From: Roseateles terrae
Lineage (GTDB): Bacteria; Pseudomonadota; Gammaproteobacteria; Burkholderiales; Burkholderiaceae_C
Reading direction: 5' to 3'
Assembly: GCF_014192155.1 (NCBI RefSeq)
Contig: NZ_JACHXO010000010.1
Location: 62,001-126,000 of the forward strand
DNA length: 64,000 bases
A program made the position numbers and the translations under genes. This document shows positions 8,973 through 16,906 of the stretch, piece after piece (the first letter of the stretch is position 1; every line of letters begins with the position of its first letter). The notes beneath the pieces are model-generated. The model was not told the origin of the DNA. It searched no databases and saw nothing but the letters and a program-made list of their open reading frames with translations.

Positions 8973-11675
8973 TCAGAACTCGTAACGTGCCCGCAGGTTG
9001 AAGACGCGGCCGCGGATGTCGTAGAGGCTGGGGTTGTAGCCCACCGAGTAGTAGGTGGACGACGCCACGTCCGTCGGCGGAGCCTTGTCAAAGACGTTGT
9101 TGACCACGCCCGACAGGGTCCAGTTCTTGAAGCCGGTGTAGCTGAGCGACCAGTCGGTGGTCGTCATGCTGCCCATGGTGCACAGGTCATAGCGCTGGGC
9201 GGCGGTGGCCGTGCTGCTGCAGACGCTGTCCGGGTCGTAGCTCTTGAAGCCGCCCTGGAAGCGCACGGCCACACCGGTGCTCCAGTCGCCGTAGGCATAG
9301 TTCAGGGCCGCATTGAGCTTCAGCGCCGGCGTGCCGTAGTAGCCGACATAGTCATACACGTCCTGACCGGCTTCGGTCTGCTCCTTCTGGCTCAGCACAC
9401 GGGTGCCGGAGAAGCTGAAGCGGACATCATGACCGGCGGCCGGACGCCACTTGAAGCGCGTCTCCCAATCCACGCCCGACGTCGACTTGCGCGACATGTT
9501 GCGGTACTGGCGGATCACCTGGGTGATTTCGCCTTCGGAGTTGCGGATCACGGCACCGGGGAATTCGGCGGCACGGTCCACCACATCCTGGGCGCTGAGG
9601 CGGTCCACCACGTTGCGCACGATGATGTGATAGGTGTCCAGCGTCATCTCCATCCAGTCGGTCGGATTGAAGATCAGGCCCACCGTCAGCGAGTTGGACT
9701 GCTCGGGTTTGAGATGGGAGTTCGACGCGATGACGCTGGAGACCGACTGCGTGCAGTTGGTGTTGGTCGAGCTGACCACCGGACACAGCACCGGGTCCTG
9801 CACCGTGGTGAAGGCAAACACCGTCGACTGGGTGATCTGCGACAGCGACGGCGCTCGGAAGCCGTTGGCATAGGTGGCCCGCAGCGCCAGCGAGTCCACG
9901 ACCTTGTACTTGGCGCCGAGCTTGCCGGTGAAGGCGGAGCCGAAGTCGTTGTAATGCTCGACCCGTGCAGCGGCCTGGGTTTCCAGTTTCTTCAGCAGCG
10001 GGGCCTGCAGTTCGGCGTAGGCGGCCGCCACATTGCGCGAACCGTTGGCCTGCGAGATGCCCAGTCCGATGATGTCGCCGGCGCTGATCTTGTCATCGGC
10101 CGACACCTTGAAGCTTTCGCGGCGCAGTTCACCGCCCACCCCCAGCATCAGCGGACCGCCGGCCAGTTGCATCAGTTCGCGTGAGCCGCGCGCATCCAGC
10201 GACGTGGTTTGTGCGGTGCCGCCGTTGTTCAGCTTGGGCGACAGGGCGCTCAGCACCTCGGCGCTGTTGGTGCCGCCAAAGCGGTAGGTCTGGTTGGCCA
10301 CGGCCGCATTCAGGGCCGACACGCTGATGAAGCCCGCCCGGTCTTCGCTCTTGTCCTGCCAGTGGTGCAGCAGGCCGACATCCAGGTCCCAGCCCTTCCA
10401 TTCGAACTGGCTGCTCAGCACCAGACGCACATTGTTCGTGGTGTTCTCGGTGTAGCGCGGAATGTCGGTGAAGCGGTAGCGCAGGCCCAGGGCGGTCGGC
10501 GCGGTGTAGCCAAACACCGGATTGGTCGCGGTGGCGGCGGAGGTCGGGTTGTCCGGATGGTTGCCTGGCAGCACCAGACCGCCGTAGGTCACCGAGTTGC
10601 CGGCGGCATCGCCCCAGGTGGTGGACACCTCACCCACGGTGGAGGAGGACGAGTTGTAGCGGCTGCGCGTCTGGGACGCCAGCAGCTCGGCGCTGATCTG
10701 AGCGCCGCTGTCCAGGTTCAGCGTGCCCTTGAGCAAGCCGGAGACGCGCTTCTGGTCGGAGACGTAGGTCAGGTCCTGGCCATAGGTGCCGTAGCGGCAG
10801 GTGGTCACACCGGCGGTGGTGGTGAACTGGCTGGACGTCGGGCAATTGGCGGCCATGCCCTTGAAGGTGCCGGTCGCCCCATTTTTGTAGGTGTAGAAGT
10901 TGCCCGGATTGGAGTAAGTGCTGTTGAGCGTATCCCGCAGGAACAGCGGGCCCAAGGTGTTATGGTCGGCCAGGTTCAGATCTTCGGTGATGGCGACCGG
11001 ATCGCGCTGGGAGACATCCAGCATGCCGAAGATGTTGAAGCCGTCGGTGGCCACATTGCCGCGACCGAAGGCCACGTTGCCGCTGCGGGTCTTGAACAGG
11101 CCGTCACCGCGCTGGGCGGCCGACACTTCAATCGCCTGCCCGGTGTAATCGCGCTTGAGGATGATGTTGACCACGCCGGCCAGCGCGTCCGAACCATACA
11201 GCGCCGAGGCGCCGTCCTTCAGGATCTCCACCCGCTCCACGGCGGACAGCGGAATCGAGCTGACGTTGAAGATGGTGCCTTGACCGGTGTTGGGGTCGAT
11301 GGCAGCGGCCGGGGCCATGCGGCGGCCATTCAGCAGCGTCAGCGTGCCGGAAGAGCCCATGCCGCGCAGGGCGATGGAGGACGTGCCCGCGGCCCATCCA
11401 TTGCCACTGCTCAGGTCCTGCTGACCGTCGCCGGACACGGCCGAGACGGTGCGCAGCAGCTGCTCCACCGTGGTGGCGCCGCTGCGCTGGATGTCCTGCT
11501 GGGTCAGCACCGTCACCGGGGCCGGCGTTTCCTTGTCGGTGCGCTTGATCATGGAGCCGGTGATTTCCACCTTCTCCAGCTGCTGGTTGGCAGCGGGGGC
11601 AGCATTTTGTGCATACACCGAGGCCACAACGGGCATCAGCATGGCAACGGCGGTCATTCGGGTGCGGAGTCGCAT
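8973..11675 (-). CDS. TonB-dependent outer-membrane receptor
   Basis: The 900-residue precursor begins with a signal peptide (residues 1-22, ending SVYAQ). After the start of the plug (VEITGSMIKR) come the plug core motifs TVLTQQDIQRSGATTVEQLL, LLNGRRMAP, VERVEILKDGASALYGSDA and GVVNIILKRDY. The rest is a 22-strand barrel ending in the classic terminal phenylalanine (NLRARYEF). The substrate is unknown; the plug resembles the large peptide/carbohydrate receptors of environmental proteobacteria more than named siderophore receptors. ATG 11675 has AGGA just upstream, and the longer frame lacks a signal-like N-terminus. The AraC-type regulator upstream on the same strand and the secreted peptidase downstream are the likely functional partners. 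Confidence 0.92.
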   Translation of the reverse strand: MRLRTRMTAVAMLMPVVASVYAQNAAPAANQQLEKVEITGSMIKRTDKETPAPVTVLTQQDIQRSGATTVEQLLRTVSAVSGDGQQDLSSGNGWAAGTSSIALRGMGSSGTLTLLNGRRMAPAAAIDPNTGQGTIFNVSSIPLSAVERVEILKDGASALYGSDALAGVVNIILKRDYTGQAIEVSAAQRGDGLFKTRSGNVAFGRGNVATDGFNIFGMLDVSQRDPVAITEDLNLADHNTLGPLFLRDTLNSTYSNPGNFYTYKNGATGTFKGMAANCPTSSQFTTTAGVTTCRYGTYGQDLTYVSDQKRVSGLLKGTLNLDSGAQISAELLASQTRSRYNSSSSTVGEVSTTWGDAAGNSVTYGGLVLPGNHPDNPTSAATATNPVFGYTAPTALGLRYRFTDIPRYTENTTNNVRLVLSSQFEWKGWDLDVGLLHHWQDKSEDRAGFISVSALNAAVANQTYRFGGTNSAEVLSALSPKLNNGGTAQTTSLDARGSRELMQLAGGPLMLGVGGELRRESFKVSADDKISAGDIIGLGISQANGSRNVAAAYAELQAPLLKKLETQAAARVEHYNDFGSAFTGKLGAKYKVVDSLALRATYANGFRAPSLSQITQSTVFAFTTVQDPVLCPVVSSTNTNCTQSVSSVIASNSHLKPEQSNSLTVGLIFNPTDWMEMTLDTYHIIVRNVVDRLSAQDVVDRAAEFPGAVIRNSEGEITQVIRQYRNMSRKSTSGVDWETRFKWRPAAGHDVRFSFSGTRVLSQKEQTEAGQDVYDYVGYYGTPALKLNAALNYAYGDWSTGVAVRFQGGFKSYDPDSVCSSTATAAQRYDLCTMGSMTTTDWSLSYTGFKNWTLSGVVNNVFDKAPPTDVASSTYYSVGYNPSLYDIRGRVFNLRARYEF

Positions 11676-11831
11676 GGGTCTTCCTGGACTGAAGGGAGAG
11701 AACGGGGAACTTGAAAAAACGTGCCGGCAGGTCACGCTTTTAAAAATTCTGTAACTCGCCTGTCATTGCCGCCCGGAGAAAACCGCCGCGTTTGTAGAAA
11801 GCCGCTGCAAGCCGTCCCGATTGCAGGGAAA

Positions 11832-12800
11832 TCACCAAGCCTGCAGGGCGGCCGGGTGTTGGTTCAGCGCCGCACCCGCAGGCAGGGTCCGGCGTGCACG
11901 CCGGAATTGTGTCGGTGTCTGGCCGAATCGCTGTGCAAAGAGCCGCGAGAAATGGCTGGCATCGGTGAAGCCGAGATTCAGCGCAATGTCGCCAATGCGC
12001 TCATCGGTGTCGCACAAGGCTTCACGCGCCTGGGCCAACCGCTGCTGCAGCATGTATTGATGCGGCGGCATGCCCACCGCGCGTTTGAATTCACGCGAGA
12101 AGTGGGATTCGCTCATGCCGCACAGGGCGGCCAGCTCATGCACGTACAGATCGCCATCGGCGCGTTCGCGGATGAGGTCCAGCACCCGCCGCAGCATCAG
12201 CCCCTGCAGCCCGCCACCGGCTTGCGAGGCCGCCGGTGCGGCATAGCGCCGCACGAGATCGGCGAGCAATGCGGTGACCAGTCCATCGCAGTAGTGCAGG
12301 CTGAGATGGCACGGGGTGAGCGGCGCGGCCTCCAGGATCTGCCGCGTGAGTTCTGCCACGCGGCGGTCGTGGGTGAAGCCGGTCACCAGCGGCCACTGTT
12401 CGTCCTGCAGGCCCGCCAGCTGGATGTATCGATGCACCGTTTCCAGGGGCAGGAATACATTGGCCACATCGCAGCGACTCAGCTGCGTCCAGCGTCCTGA
12501 TTCCTCCGGACCGCAGATCCGGAAGTGCTGGGCGCCGATCACGCCGCTCCACACGGGACGGTCGTTCTTCCACACCCGGGCTTCCATCGGCTCGAGGATG
12601 ACCGAGAGCCGCAGGAAATGCGGATGCGGCAGGATGTCCCGCGGCCGCGGGTCGGGCGCCCCGGAGGACCATTGCATCACATAGGCGCCCGTGCCCGGCA
12701 AAGGGCCGAGACACACCTTCAGCGGTTCGGTGACGCCGCTGTCGCGACACCAGGTCCTGAGGTCTTCGAGGGATCGGATCAACAGCGCCGGAGCGGGCAT
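11832..12800 (-). CDS. AraC-family transcriptional regulator
   Basis: The 322-residue regulator has a C-terminal pair of AraC helix-turn-helices. The first includes YVHELAALCGMSESHFSREF and the second IGDIALNLGFTDASHFSRLF, ending GQTPTQFRRAR. The N-terminal 200 residues form an unassigned sensor portion (HFRICGPEESGRWTQ, VFLPLETVHRYI). The start is uncertain: ATG 12800 is used, but neither it nor a TTG at 12905 (35 codons longer) has a clear ribosome site. It lies 156 bases upstream of the TonB-receptor gene on the same strand and probably controls it. It is divergent from the seven-gene array, so it could also influence that, but no shared operator is visible. Confidence 0.88.
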   Translation of the reverse strand: MPAPALLIRSLEDLRTWCRDSGVTEPLKVCLGPLPGTGAYVMQWSSGAPDPRPRDILPHPHFLRLSVILEPMEARVWKNDRPVWSGVIGAQHFRICGPEESGRWTQLSRCDVANVFLPLETVHRYIQLAGLQDEQWPLVTGFTHDRRVAELTRQILEAAPLTPCHLSLHYCDGLVTALLADLVRRYAAPAASQAGGGLQGLMLRRVLDLIRERADGDLYVHELAALCGMSESHFSREFKRAVGMPPHQYMLQQRLAQAREALCDTDERIGDIALNLGFTDASHFSRLFAQRFGQTPTQFRRARRTLPAGAALNQHPAALQAW

Positions 12801-13557
12801 GGGCAGGAACAGGGAGGACGGCCGGACACACACCGCCAGGAGGCGGCCACGGAAGTCTCCAGGGGCGTTATGGAATGCCGCTTCTTCTTTGATGAGCGTT
12901 CTCAAGAATAGCGTTTCATTCGCCGTCTCTGCTTATATATCCATTGGCTTTACCCTCCCTGAAAGCTTGTTGGTCGAATGCAAATGCATGAACAACCTGC
13001 GCATGCTCATGCGGCTTTTCATTCCATTTGCATTGCCGCTCGCCCAGAGTGGCGACATGCGCACGAAGCCCGCAATGGAATTGAGTGGACACTGACCGTT
13101 GCTCATGCCAAGGCCCACCAGTCAATGGCAGGGGCGTCCTGCGGCTGACGCAACGGTGCAACACCGCCCCCACCCTGGTCGGGCTTCCGTCCCACGCCCC
13201 TCTGCCCCCGGCACACGCTGAAATCCGAAATGGACCGAAAAATCCGCCTACTTGTTTGGCGGGATTTGCCCCCGGTTCTCCGCCGGACAGACGGCCGGCT
13301 GACTGAGAAGATGCAGCCCATGACGACACGCCTCACCTCCACCCCCGTTGCATCCACGCCCCGGCGTCCCGCAGACACGGACCGGTGGGAGGCCAGGCCG
13401 ACGGGCCACGCCGTCCCGGCCTGATCGTCGCGCCCCTCAAACGCGCCCTGGATGCAGCCGGACCCCGGCTGCCAGATCCGGCGCCCGTGCGCAGCTTTCG
13501 CCACGCCGCAGCTCCACACTGACTCCGGTCGGTGTCCAGGCGGTGTCCCGCGCCTTT
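12801..13557. other. Long gene-poor region ahead of the seven-gene array
   Basis: About 760 bases lack a convincing gene. The part near 12905-13030 is visibly AT-richer, with a TATATAT at 12934-12940, and probably holds the araC promoter and perhaps a rightward one. Small frames such as 13085-13306 and 13230-13424 have no recognisable composition or family. Because the region ends in a rightward terminator, it may encode a small RNA or an untranslated leader for the array. Confidence 0.4.
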
Positions 13558-13591
13558 GCCCGGCTTGCCCCATCGCAAGCCGGGCTTTTTT
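13558..13591 (+). terminator. Rho-independent terminator just before the array (possible attenuator)
   Basis: GCCCGGCTTG, an 8-base loop and CAAGCCGGGC form a perfect 10-bp stem followed by six T residues. It faces the same direction as the array, and the T-run ends 46 bases before the first array start. No obvious coding gene precedes it, so it ends either a small RNA or a regulated leader transcript. Confidence 0.88.
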
Positions 13592-13637
13592 CTGTCCGGG
13601 CCGGGCACTGAATCGATGCCGGATCCCACTGACCGGC

Positions 13638-16600
13638 ATGTTCCAGCCCTCGGTGCCTGCTTTTCTCGATCGCGCGCGAGACCTCTACACCTACCGTGCG
13701 TTTGATGTGCCGCCGCCCGCCGTGGCCGCGCCGGACATTCCCGCCGACTGGCAGTCCTATGACGGCCCCGACGGGAGCCAGTCCGAGCCCTGGAAGCGTT
13801 TCAGGCAGTCCCCACAATTCCTGCAGGTGCACCGGCAGTGGCTGGACCGTATCCAGGACTGCGAACGCTTTGCCCTGCGCCATTGCAGCGGTCAGGAAGC
13901 GGCTGACATCCTCGATGCCTTCAAAACGCTGCGCGCGCGTCTGATGAACGGCTATGGCGAAAGCTTTGCCACCAGCCGCATCACCGCGCTGTTCGGTGAG
14001 GGCAAGCGGGCCATGGACCGCGTCTGTGTCCGGCTGGATCAGGACGCGTTGCCGCTGGACTTCCGGCGCCGCCATCTGCGCGAGATGGCCTACCAGCTGC
14101 ATCACTGCCTCTCCATTGGCCCGGCTTACGTGCAGGCGGCTGCGGCCCTGGACACGCCCCCGCACGGACTGCGCGGCGCCATCTACGCCCTGGTGTGCCA
14201 GCGCTCTGACGAAGTGCTGCGTCAGGCCTATTTGAAGGACTACAGCACCCGCGACGAGGCGCTGCTCGAAGGCATGGAAGCGCATGTCGTGAACCGCATG
14301 CGGCTCGAGTACCGGCTACCGGGCGCTGACCTGTCGGACAAGATGAGTCTGGGCACCCGCATGTTCGACCCTCGCCGCCATCCGGAACATCATCAGGCGC
14401 TGCGGCAGGCGCTCGCACCGTGCCGGATGGCGGAAGCGCTGGCGGAGGCGTACTGGAGCCAGTTGCTGGATCGGCTGCCGCCGGACGTACCGCGACGGAG
14501 CTCGGACCAGGACCTCAACGAGGTCGTGCCGCTGATCCAGGCCGCGGTGACCGCCCTCGACACCGCGCTCGCGCCGGTCCCGATGACCAGCCTGCTGGAG
14601 ATCGACGAGACGTCCGACACCGTCCGTTGGCGCCGAGGCAATGCGCTCGTCACCCGCGACCTGCTGCTGGCGCTGGAGGGCGCGGGGGTGGCCGTGCCGC
14701 AACCGCGGGTCGTGCTGCATCGCGACCGCAGCGAAGGAGTCAGCTGGCAACTGGAAGGGATCGACGACCAGCTCTTTTATGTCATGGAGCAATCGCCCCT
14801 GCTGCGGACGCCGGTCGCCGTGCCGGTCGGCCTGCACCACCTCGCCGCGATCGAGCGCTCCACGCGGCCGCCGGCAGAGTCAGCAACAGCAACAGCAACA
14901 GCAACAGCGACGGCGTCCACACCGCCCCGGACGACCCTCCCGGATGCATGGCTCAACATCGTCCTCCACGACACACCCACCCATGAGCTGGACAAGATTC
15001 CGCCTCACTGGCTGGCCAAGCCTCATCATTTCAACGCCTGGCTGGCTCGGGTCACCCCGGAGACCTTGGTCCGCTGGATCCGCACGACGCAGGTCCGGCA
15101 CGACGCTGCGCAGCATGCGCCGAGGGACATTGTCCGCGCCATGACCCGTCAGGGTCGCACCGATCTGCTGGAAGCCGCCATGGACAGCGCGAAGGCGCCG
15201 GCCATCGCCTGGCTGCAGTGGGGCGGCCCGGACATCCTGTGCCTGGCGGTGGCTGCCCCGTGTGCCAGCACCTTCGACCTGTGGCGCCGACGGGTGACGG
15301 AAGTGCTGCCCACCGCCAGCCCGGCGAAGGTGTCGCGCTGGTTCACGCCCGCCGTTGATCGCACCCTGCTCAGCTGCGCGATGGACACCCGCCATGGCGA
15401 CCGTGTCGGTGCCGTCCTGGCGTTCATTGACGAATCGCTCACGGCCGGGGTCCTGCCGCCGGACCAGCTCCTGAGACATCTGGTCTGCCCGGTGCAGACG
15501 CTGATGTACCACGGCCGGCAGGACGTGTTGCCTGTGGTGGGAGACTTCCTGGTGAAGGCGGGTCGGATGGGCTGGCTCGATTCCAACGACCTGCTGATCT
15601 TCCTGGGCGGCAAATGTCCCGGCTGGGGCTGCGAAGGCGTGCTCGCAGGCGGCAAGAATGGAACCTTGCGCTGGTATCTGGACCTGGTTCGGCAACTGCA
15701 GGCCGCCGGTGCCCTTCCCCCGTCGGCACTGGCCCACCTGGTGGCGGAGCCCTCGCCCGACGGTTGCAGCGTGAGCCATGTCGCCGTGCGGAACCACCAC
15801 AGCATCACGCTCGGCCTGTTTCTCGATCAGTTGATCGCCCACACGCACGAGGGCCGCATTCCCCTCCACCTGCTGCAGCGCCAGCTGACCTGTGACGGTG
15901 ATGACCGCTCCGGCGTTCACCACATGACCGTACTGCCCGACCCCGCCTGCCTGCACGTCTGGCGCGAAGCGGTGCACAAGGCCTGGCGCCTGAACCTGCT
16001 TTCCTGCCCCGATGTGGAAGCGCTGGTCGGTGGCACCGGCTTCAGCGGCCACCCCGTCCTCCGCCCCCTCGTGCAGGACGATCCCCAGCTGCCTGCGCAA
16101 CTCTGGATCCAGACGGTGCAATGGCTGTCGGAGCGGGGGATGCTGACGACGGCCCAGGTGGCCGCCCTGCTGCGGGCCGACGTCCAGCGCGAAGGCCTGC
16201 CGGCCCGTCCCCTGTTCCATCAAATGCTGTTGAACCTCGACGGTGCCAAGCATGCGACGCGCTACGGCTTCATCGTGAGCTTCGCCCACCAGGCCGGGCT
16301 GATCTCGGACGGTGCGCTCGAAGACCTGCTGCGCGCGGAGAACCCCGATCGGCACACCCCCGCGCTCATCGATGCCGTGGAGCAGGGTGCGCCGCAGGTG
16401 GTGGACGGCTTCGTCGAGACGCTGATCTGCATGGCGGAGGTTGAGCGGCTGCCGTCGGCGGCGCTGGTCCGCCTGATGGATGGACGATCGCCCCAAGGCC
16501 GGTCTGCGCTGGCCACGGCGGCGCGGCGCGGGGATCGCGAGACGCTGCAGATCCTGCTGGACCACGGACTGGACTGCCTGGAGACGAACGTCCTCAGCCC

Positions 16601-16814
16601 TGCACAATGGTTCAGTCTGCTGGCGCCAGAGGACCACACCGAGAACCCGATGGTGGCGGTTCGGACGCGCAAGGATCCTCAGTTGATCGACCTCATGGAG
16701 CAGACGCTTCGGAGCGCCGAGACGCTCGGGGCGCTGAGCCTGGACCAGCGCCTGTTGGCCGCCAGCCTGCTGGGCGTGTCGCTGGAAGATCCCGCGCCGG
16801 CCCCTGCCGAATAG
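13638..16814 (+). CDS. Array protein 1 of 7: large repeat protein, family unknown (subfamily A)
   Basis: The 1058-residue protein belongs to no family I recognise. It starts MFQPSVPAFL, the motif shared by most array members, which picks ATG 13638 over a frame 62 codons longer. Residues 1-400 are the conserved N-terminal domain with invariant C130 (GKRAMDRVC), C152 region (LHHC), H216 (MEAHVVNRMRLE) and D234 (LPGADLSD). A Thr/Ala linker near residue 420 is encoded by CAGCAA repeats. From about 480 onward come helical units of roughly 45-50 residues, including C665 (GCEGVLAGG), a double-Cys unit (LTCDG and DPACLHVWREAV) and an ankyrin-like unit at D948 (DGRSPQGRSALATAARRG). No signal peptide or membrane segment is seen. 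It heads a same-strand cluster and may be an effector or toxin; function is unknown. Confidence 0.85.
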   Translation: MFQPSVPAFLDRARDLYTYRAFDVPPPAVAAPDIPADWQSYDGPDGSQSEPWKRFRQSPQFLQVHRQWLDRIQDCERFALRHCSGQEAADILDAFKTLRARLMNGYGESFATSRITALFGEGKRAMDRVCVRLDQDALPLDFRRRHLREMAYQLHHCLSIGPAYVQAAAALDTPPHGLRGAIYALVCQRSDEVLRQAYLKDYSTRDEALLEGMEAHVVNRMRLEYRLPGADLSDKMSLGTRMFDPRRHPEHHQALRQALAPCRMAEALAEAYWSQLLDRLPPDVPRRSSDQDLNEVVPLIQAAVTALDTALAPVPMTSLLEIDETSDTVRWRRGNALVTRDLLLALEGAGVAVPQPRVVLHRDRSEGVSWQLEGIDDQLFYVMEQSPLLRTPVAVPVGLHHLAAIERSTRPPAESATATATATATASTPPRTTLPDAWLNIVLHDTPTHELDKIPPHWLAKPHHFNAWLARVTPETLVRWIRTTQVRHDAAQHAPRDIVRAMTRQGRTDLLEAAMDSAKAPAIAWLQWGGPDILCLAVAAPCASTFDLWRRRVTEVLPTASPAKVSRWFTPAVDRTLLSCAMDTRHGDRVGAVLAFIDESLTAGVLPPDQLLRHLVCPVQTLMYHGRQDVLPVVGDFLVKAGRMGWLDSNDLLIFLGGKCPGWGCEGVLAGGKNGTLRWYLDLVRQLQAAGALPPSALAHLVAEPSPDGCSVSHVAVRNHHSITLGLFLDQLIAHTHEGRIPLHLLQRQLTCDGDDRSGVHHMTVLPDPACLHVWREAVHKAWRLNLLSCPDVEALVGGTGFSGHPVLRPLVQDDPQLPAQLWIQTVQWLSERGMLTTAQVAALLRADVQREGLPARPLFHQMLLNLDGAKHATRYGFIVSFAHQAGLISDGALEDLLRAENPDRHTPALIDAVEQGAPQVVDGFVETLICMAEVERLPSAALVRLMDGRSPQGRSALATAARRGDRETLQILLDHGLDCLETNVLSPAQWFSLLAPEDHTENPMVAVRTRKDPQLIDLMEQTLRSAETLGALSLDQRLLAASLLGVSLEDPAPAPAE
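14881..14910 (+). repeat. CAGCAA hexamer repeat inside array gene 1
   Basis: Five in-frame CAGCAA-type units (the last ends CAGCGA) encode the alternating Ala-Thr linker between the N-terminal domain and the repeat region of array protein 1. Unit changes would lengthen or shorten the linker by two residues without a frameshift. Confidence 0.8.
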
Positions 16815-16906
16815 GCGTGCATCCTGCCTTCCATGCCGGTGGGATCGCCCGCAATTGACCTATGCATGCATGGCACCAGGCCCCCGGTCGCGAGCAACTC
16901 AAGGGC

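Noticed and set aside
8973-11714. A 501-codon plus-strand frame (10209-11714) opposite the TonB-receptor gene
   Set aside because: The minus-strand frame has a signal peptide, plug motifs and the terminal Phe; the plus-strand one is a His/Gly-rich shadow.
13230-13424. A 64-codon open frame ahead of the array
   Set aside because: It has no ribosome site, a composition like random GC-rich sequence, and no recognisable family.
12905-13637. A search for hrp_II/PIP-type (TTCG...TTCG) or hrp-box promoters before the array, as expected for type III effectors
   Set aside because: No pair with the right spacing was found by eye, so effector status is left as a hypothesis.
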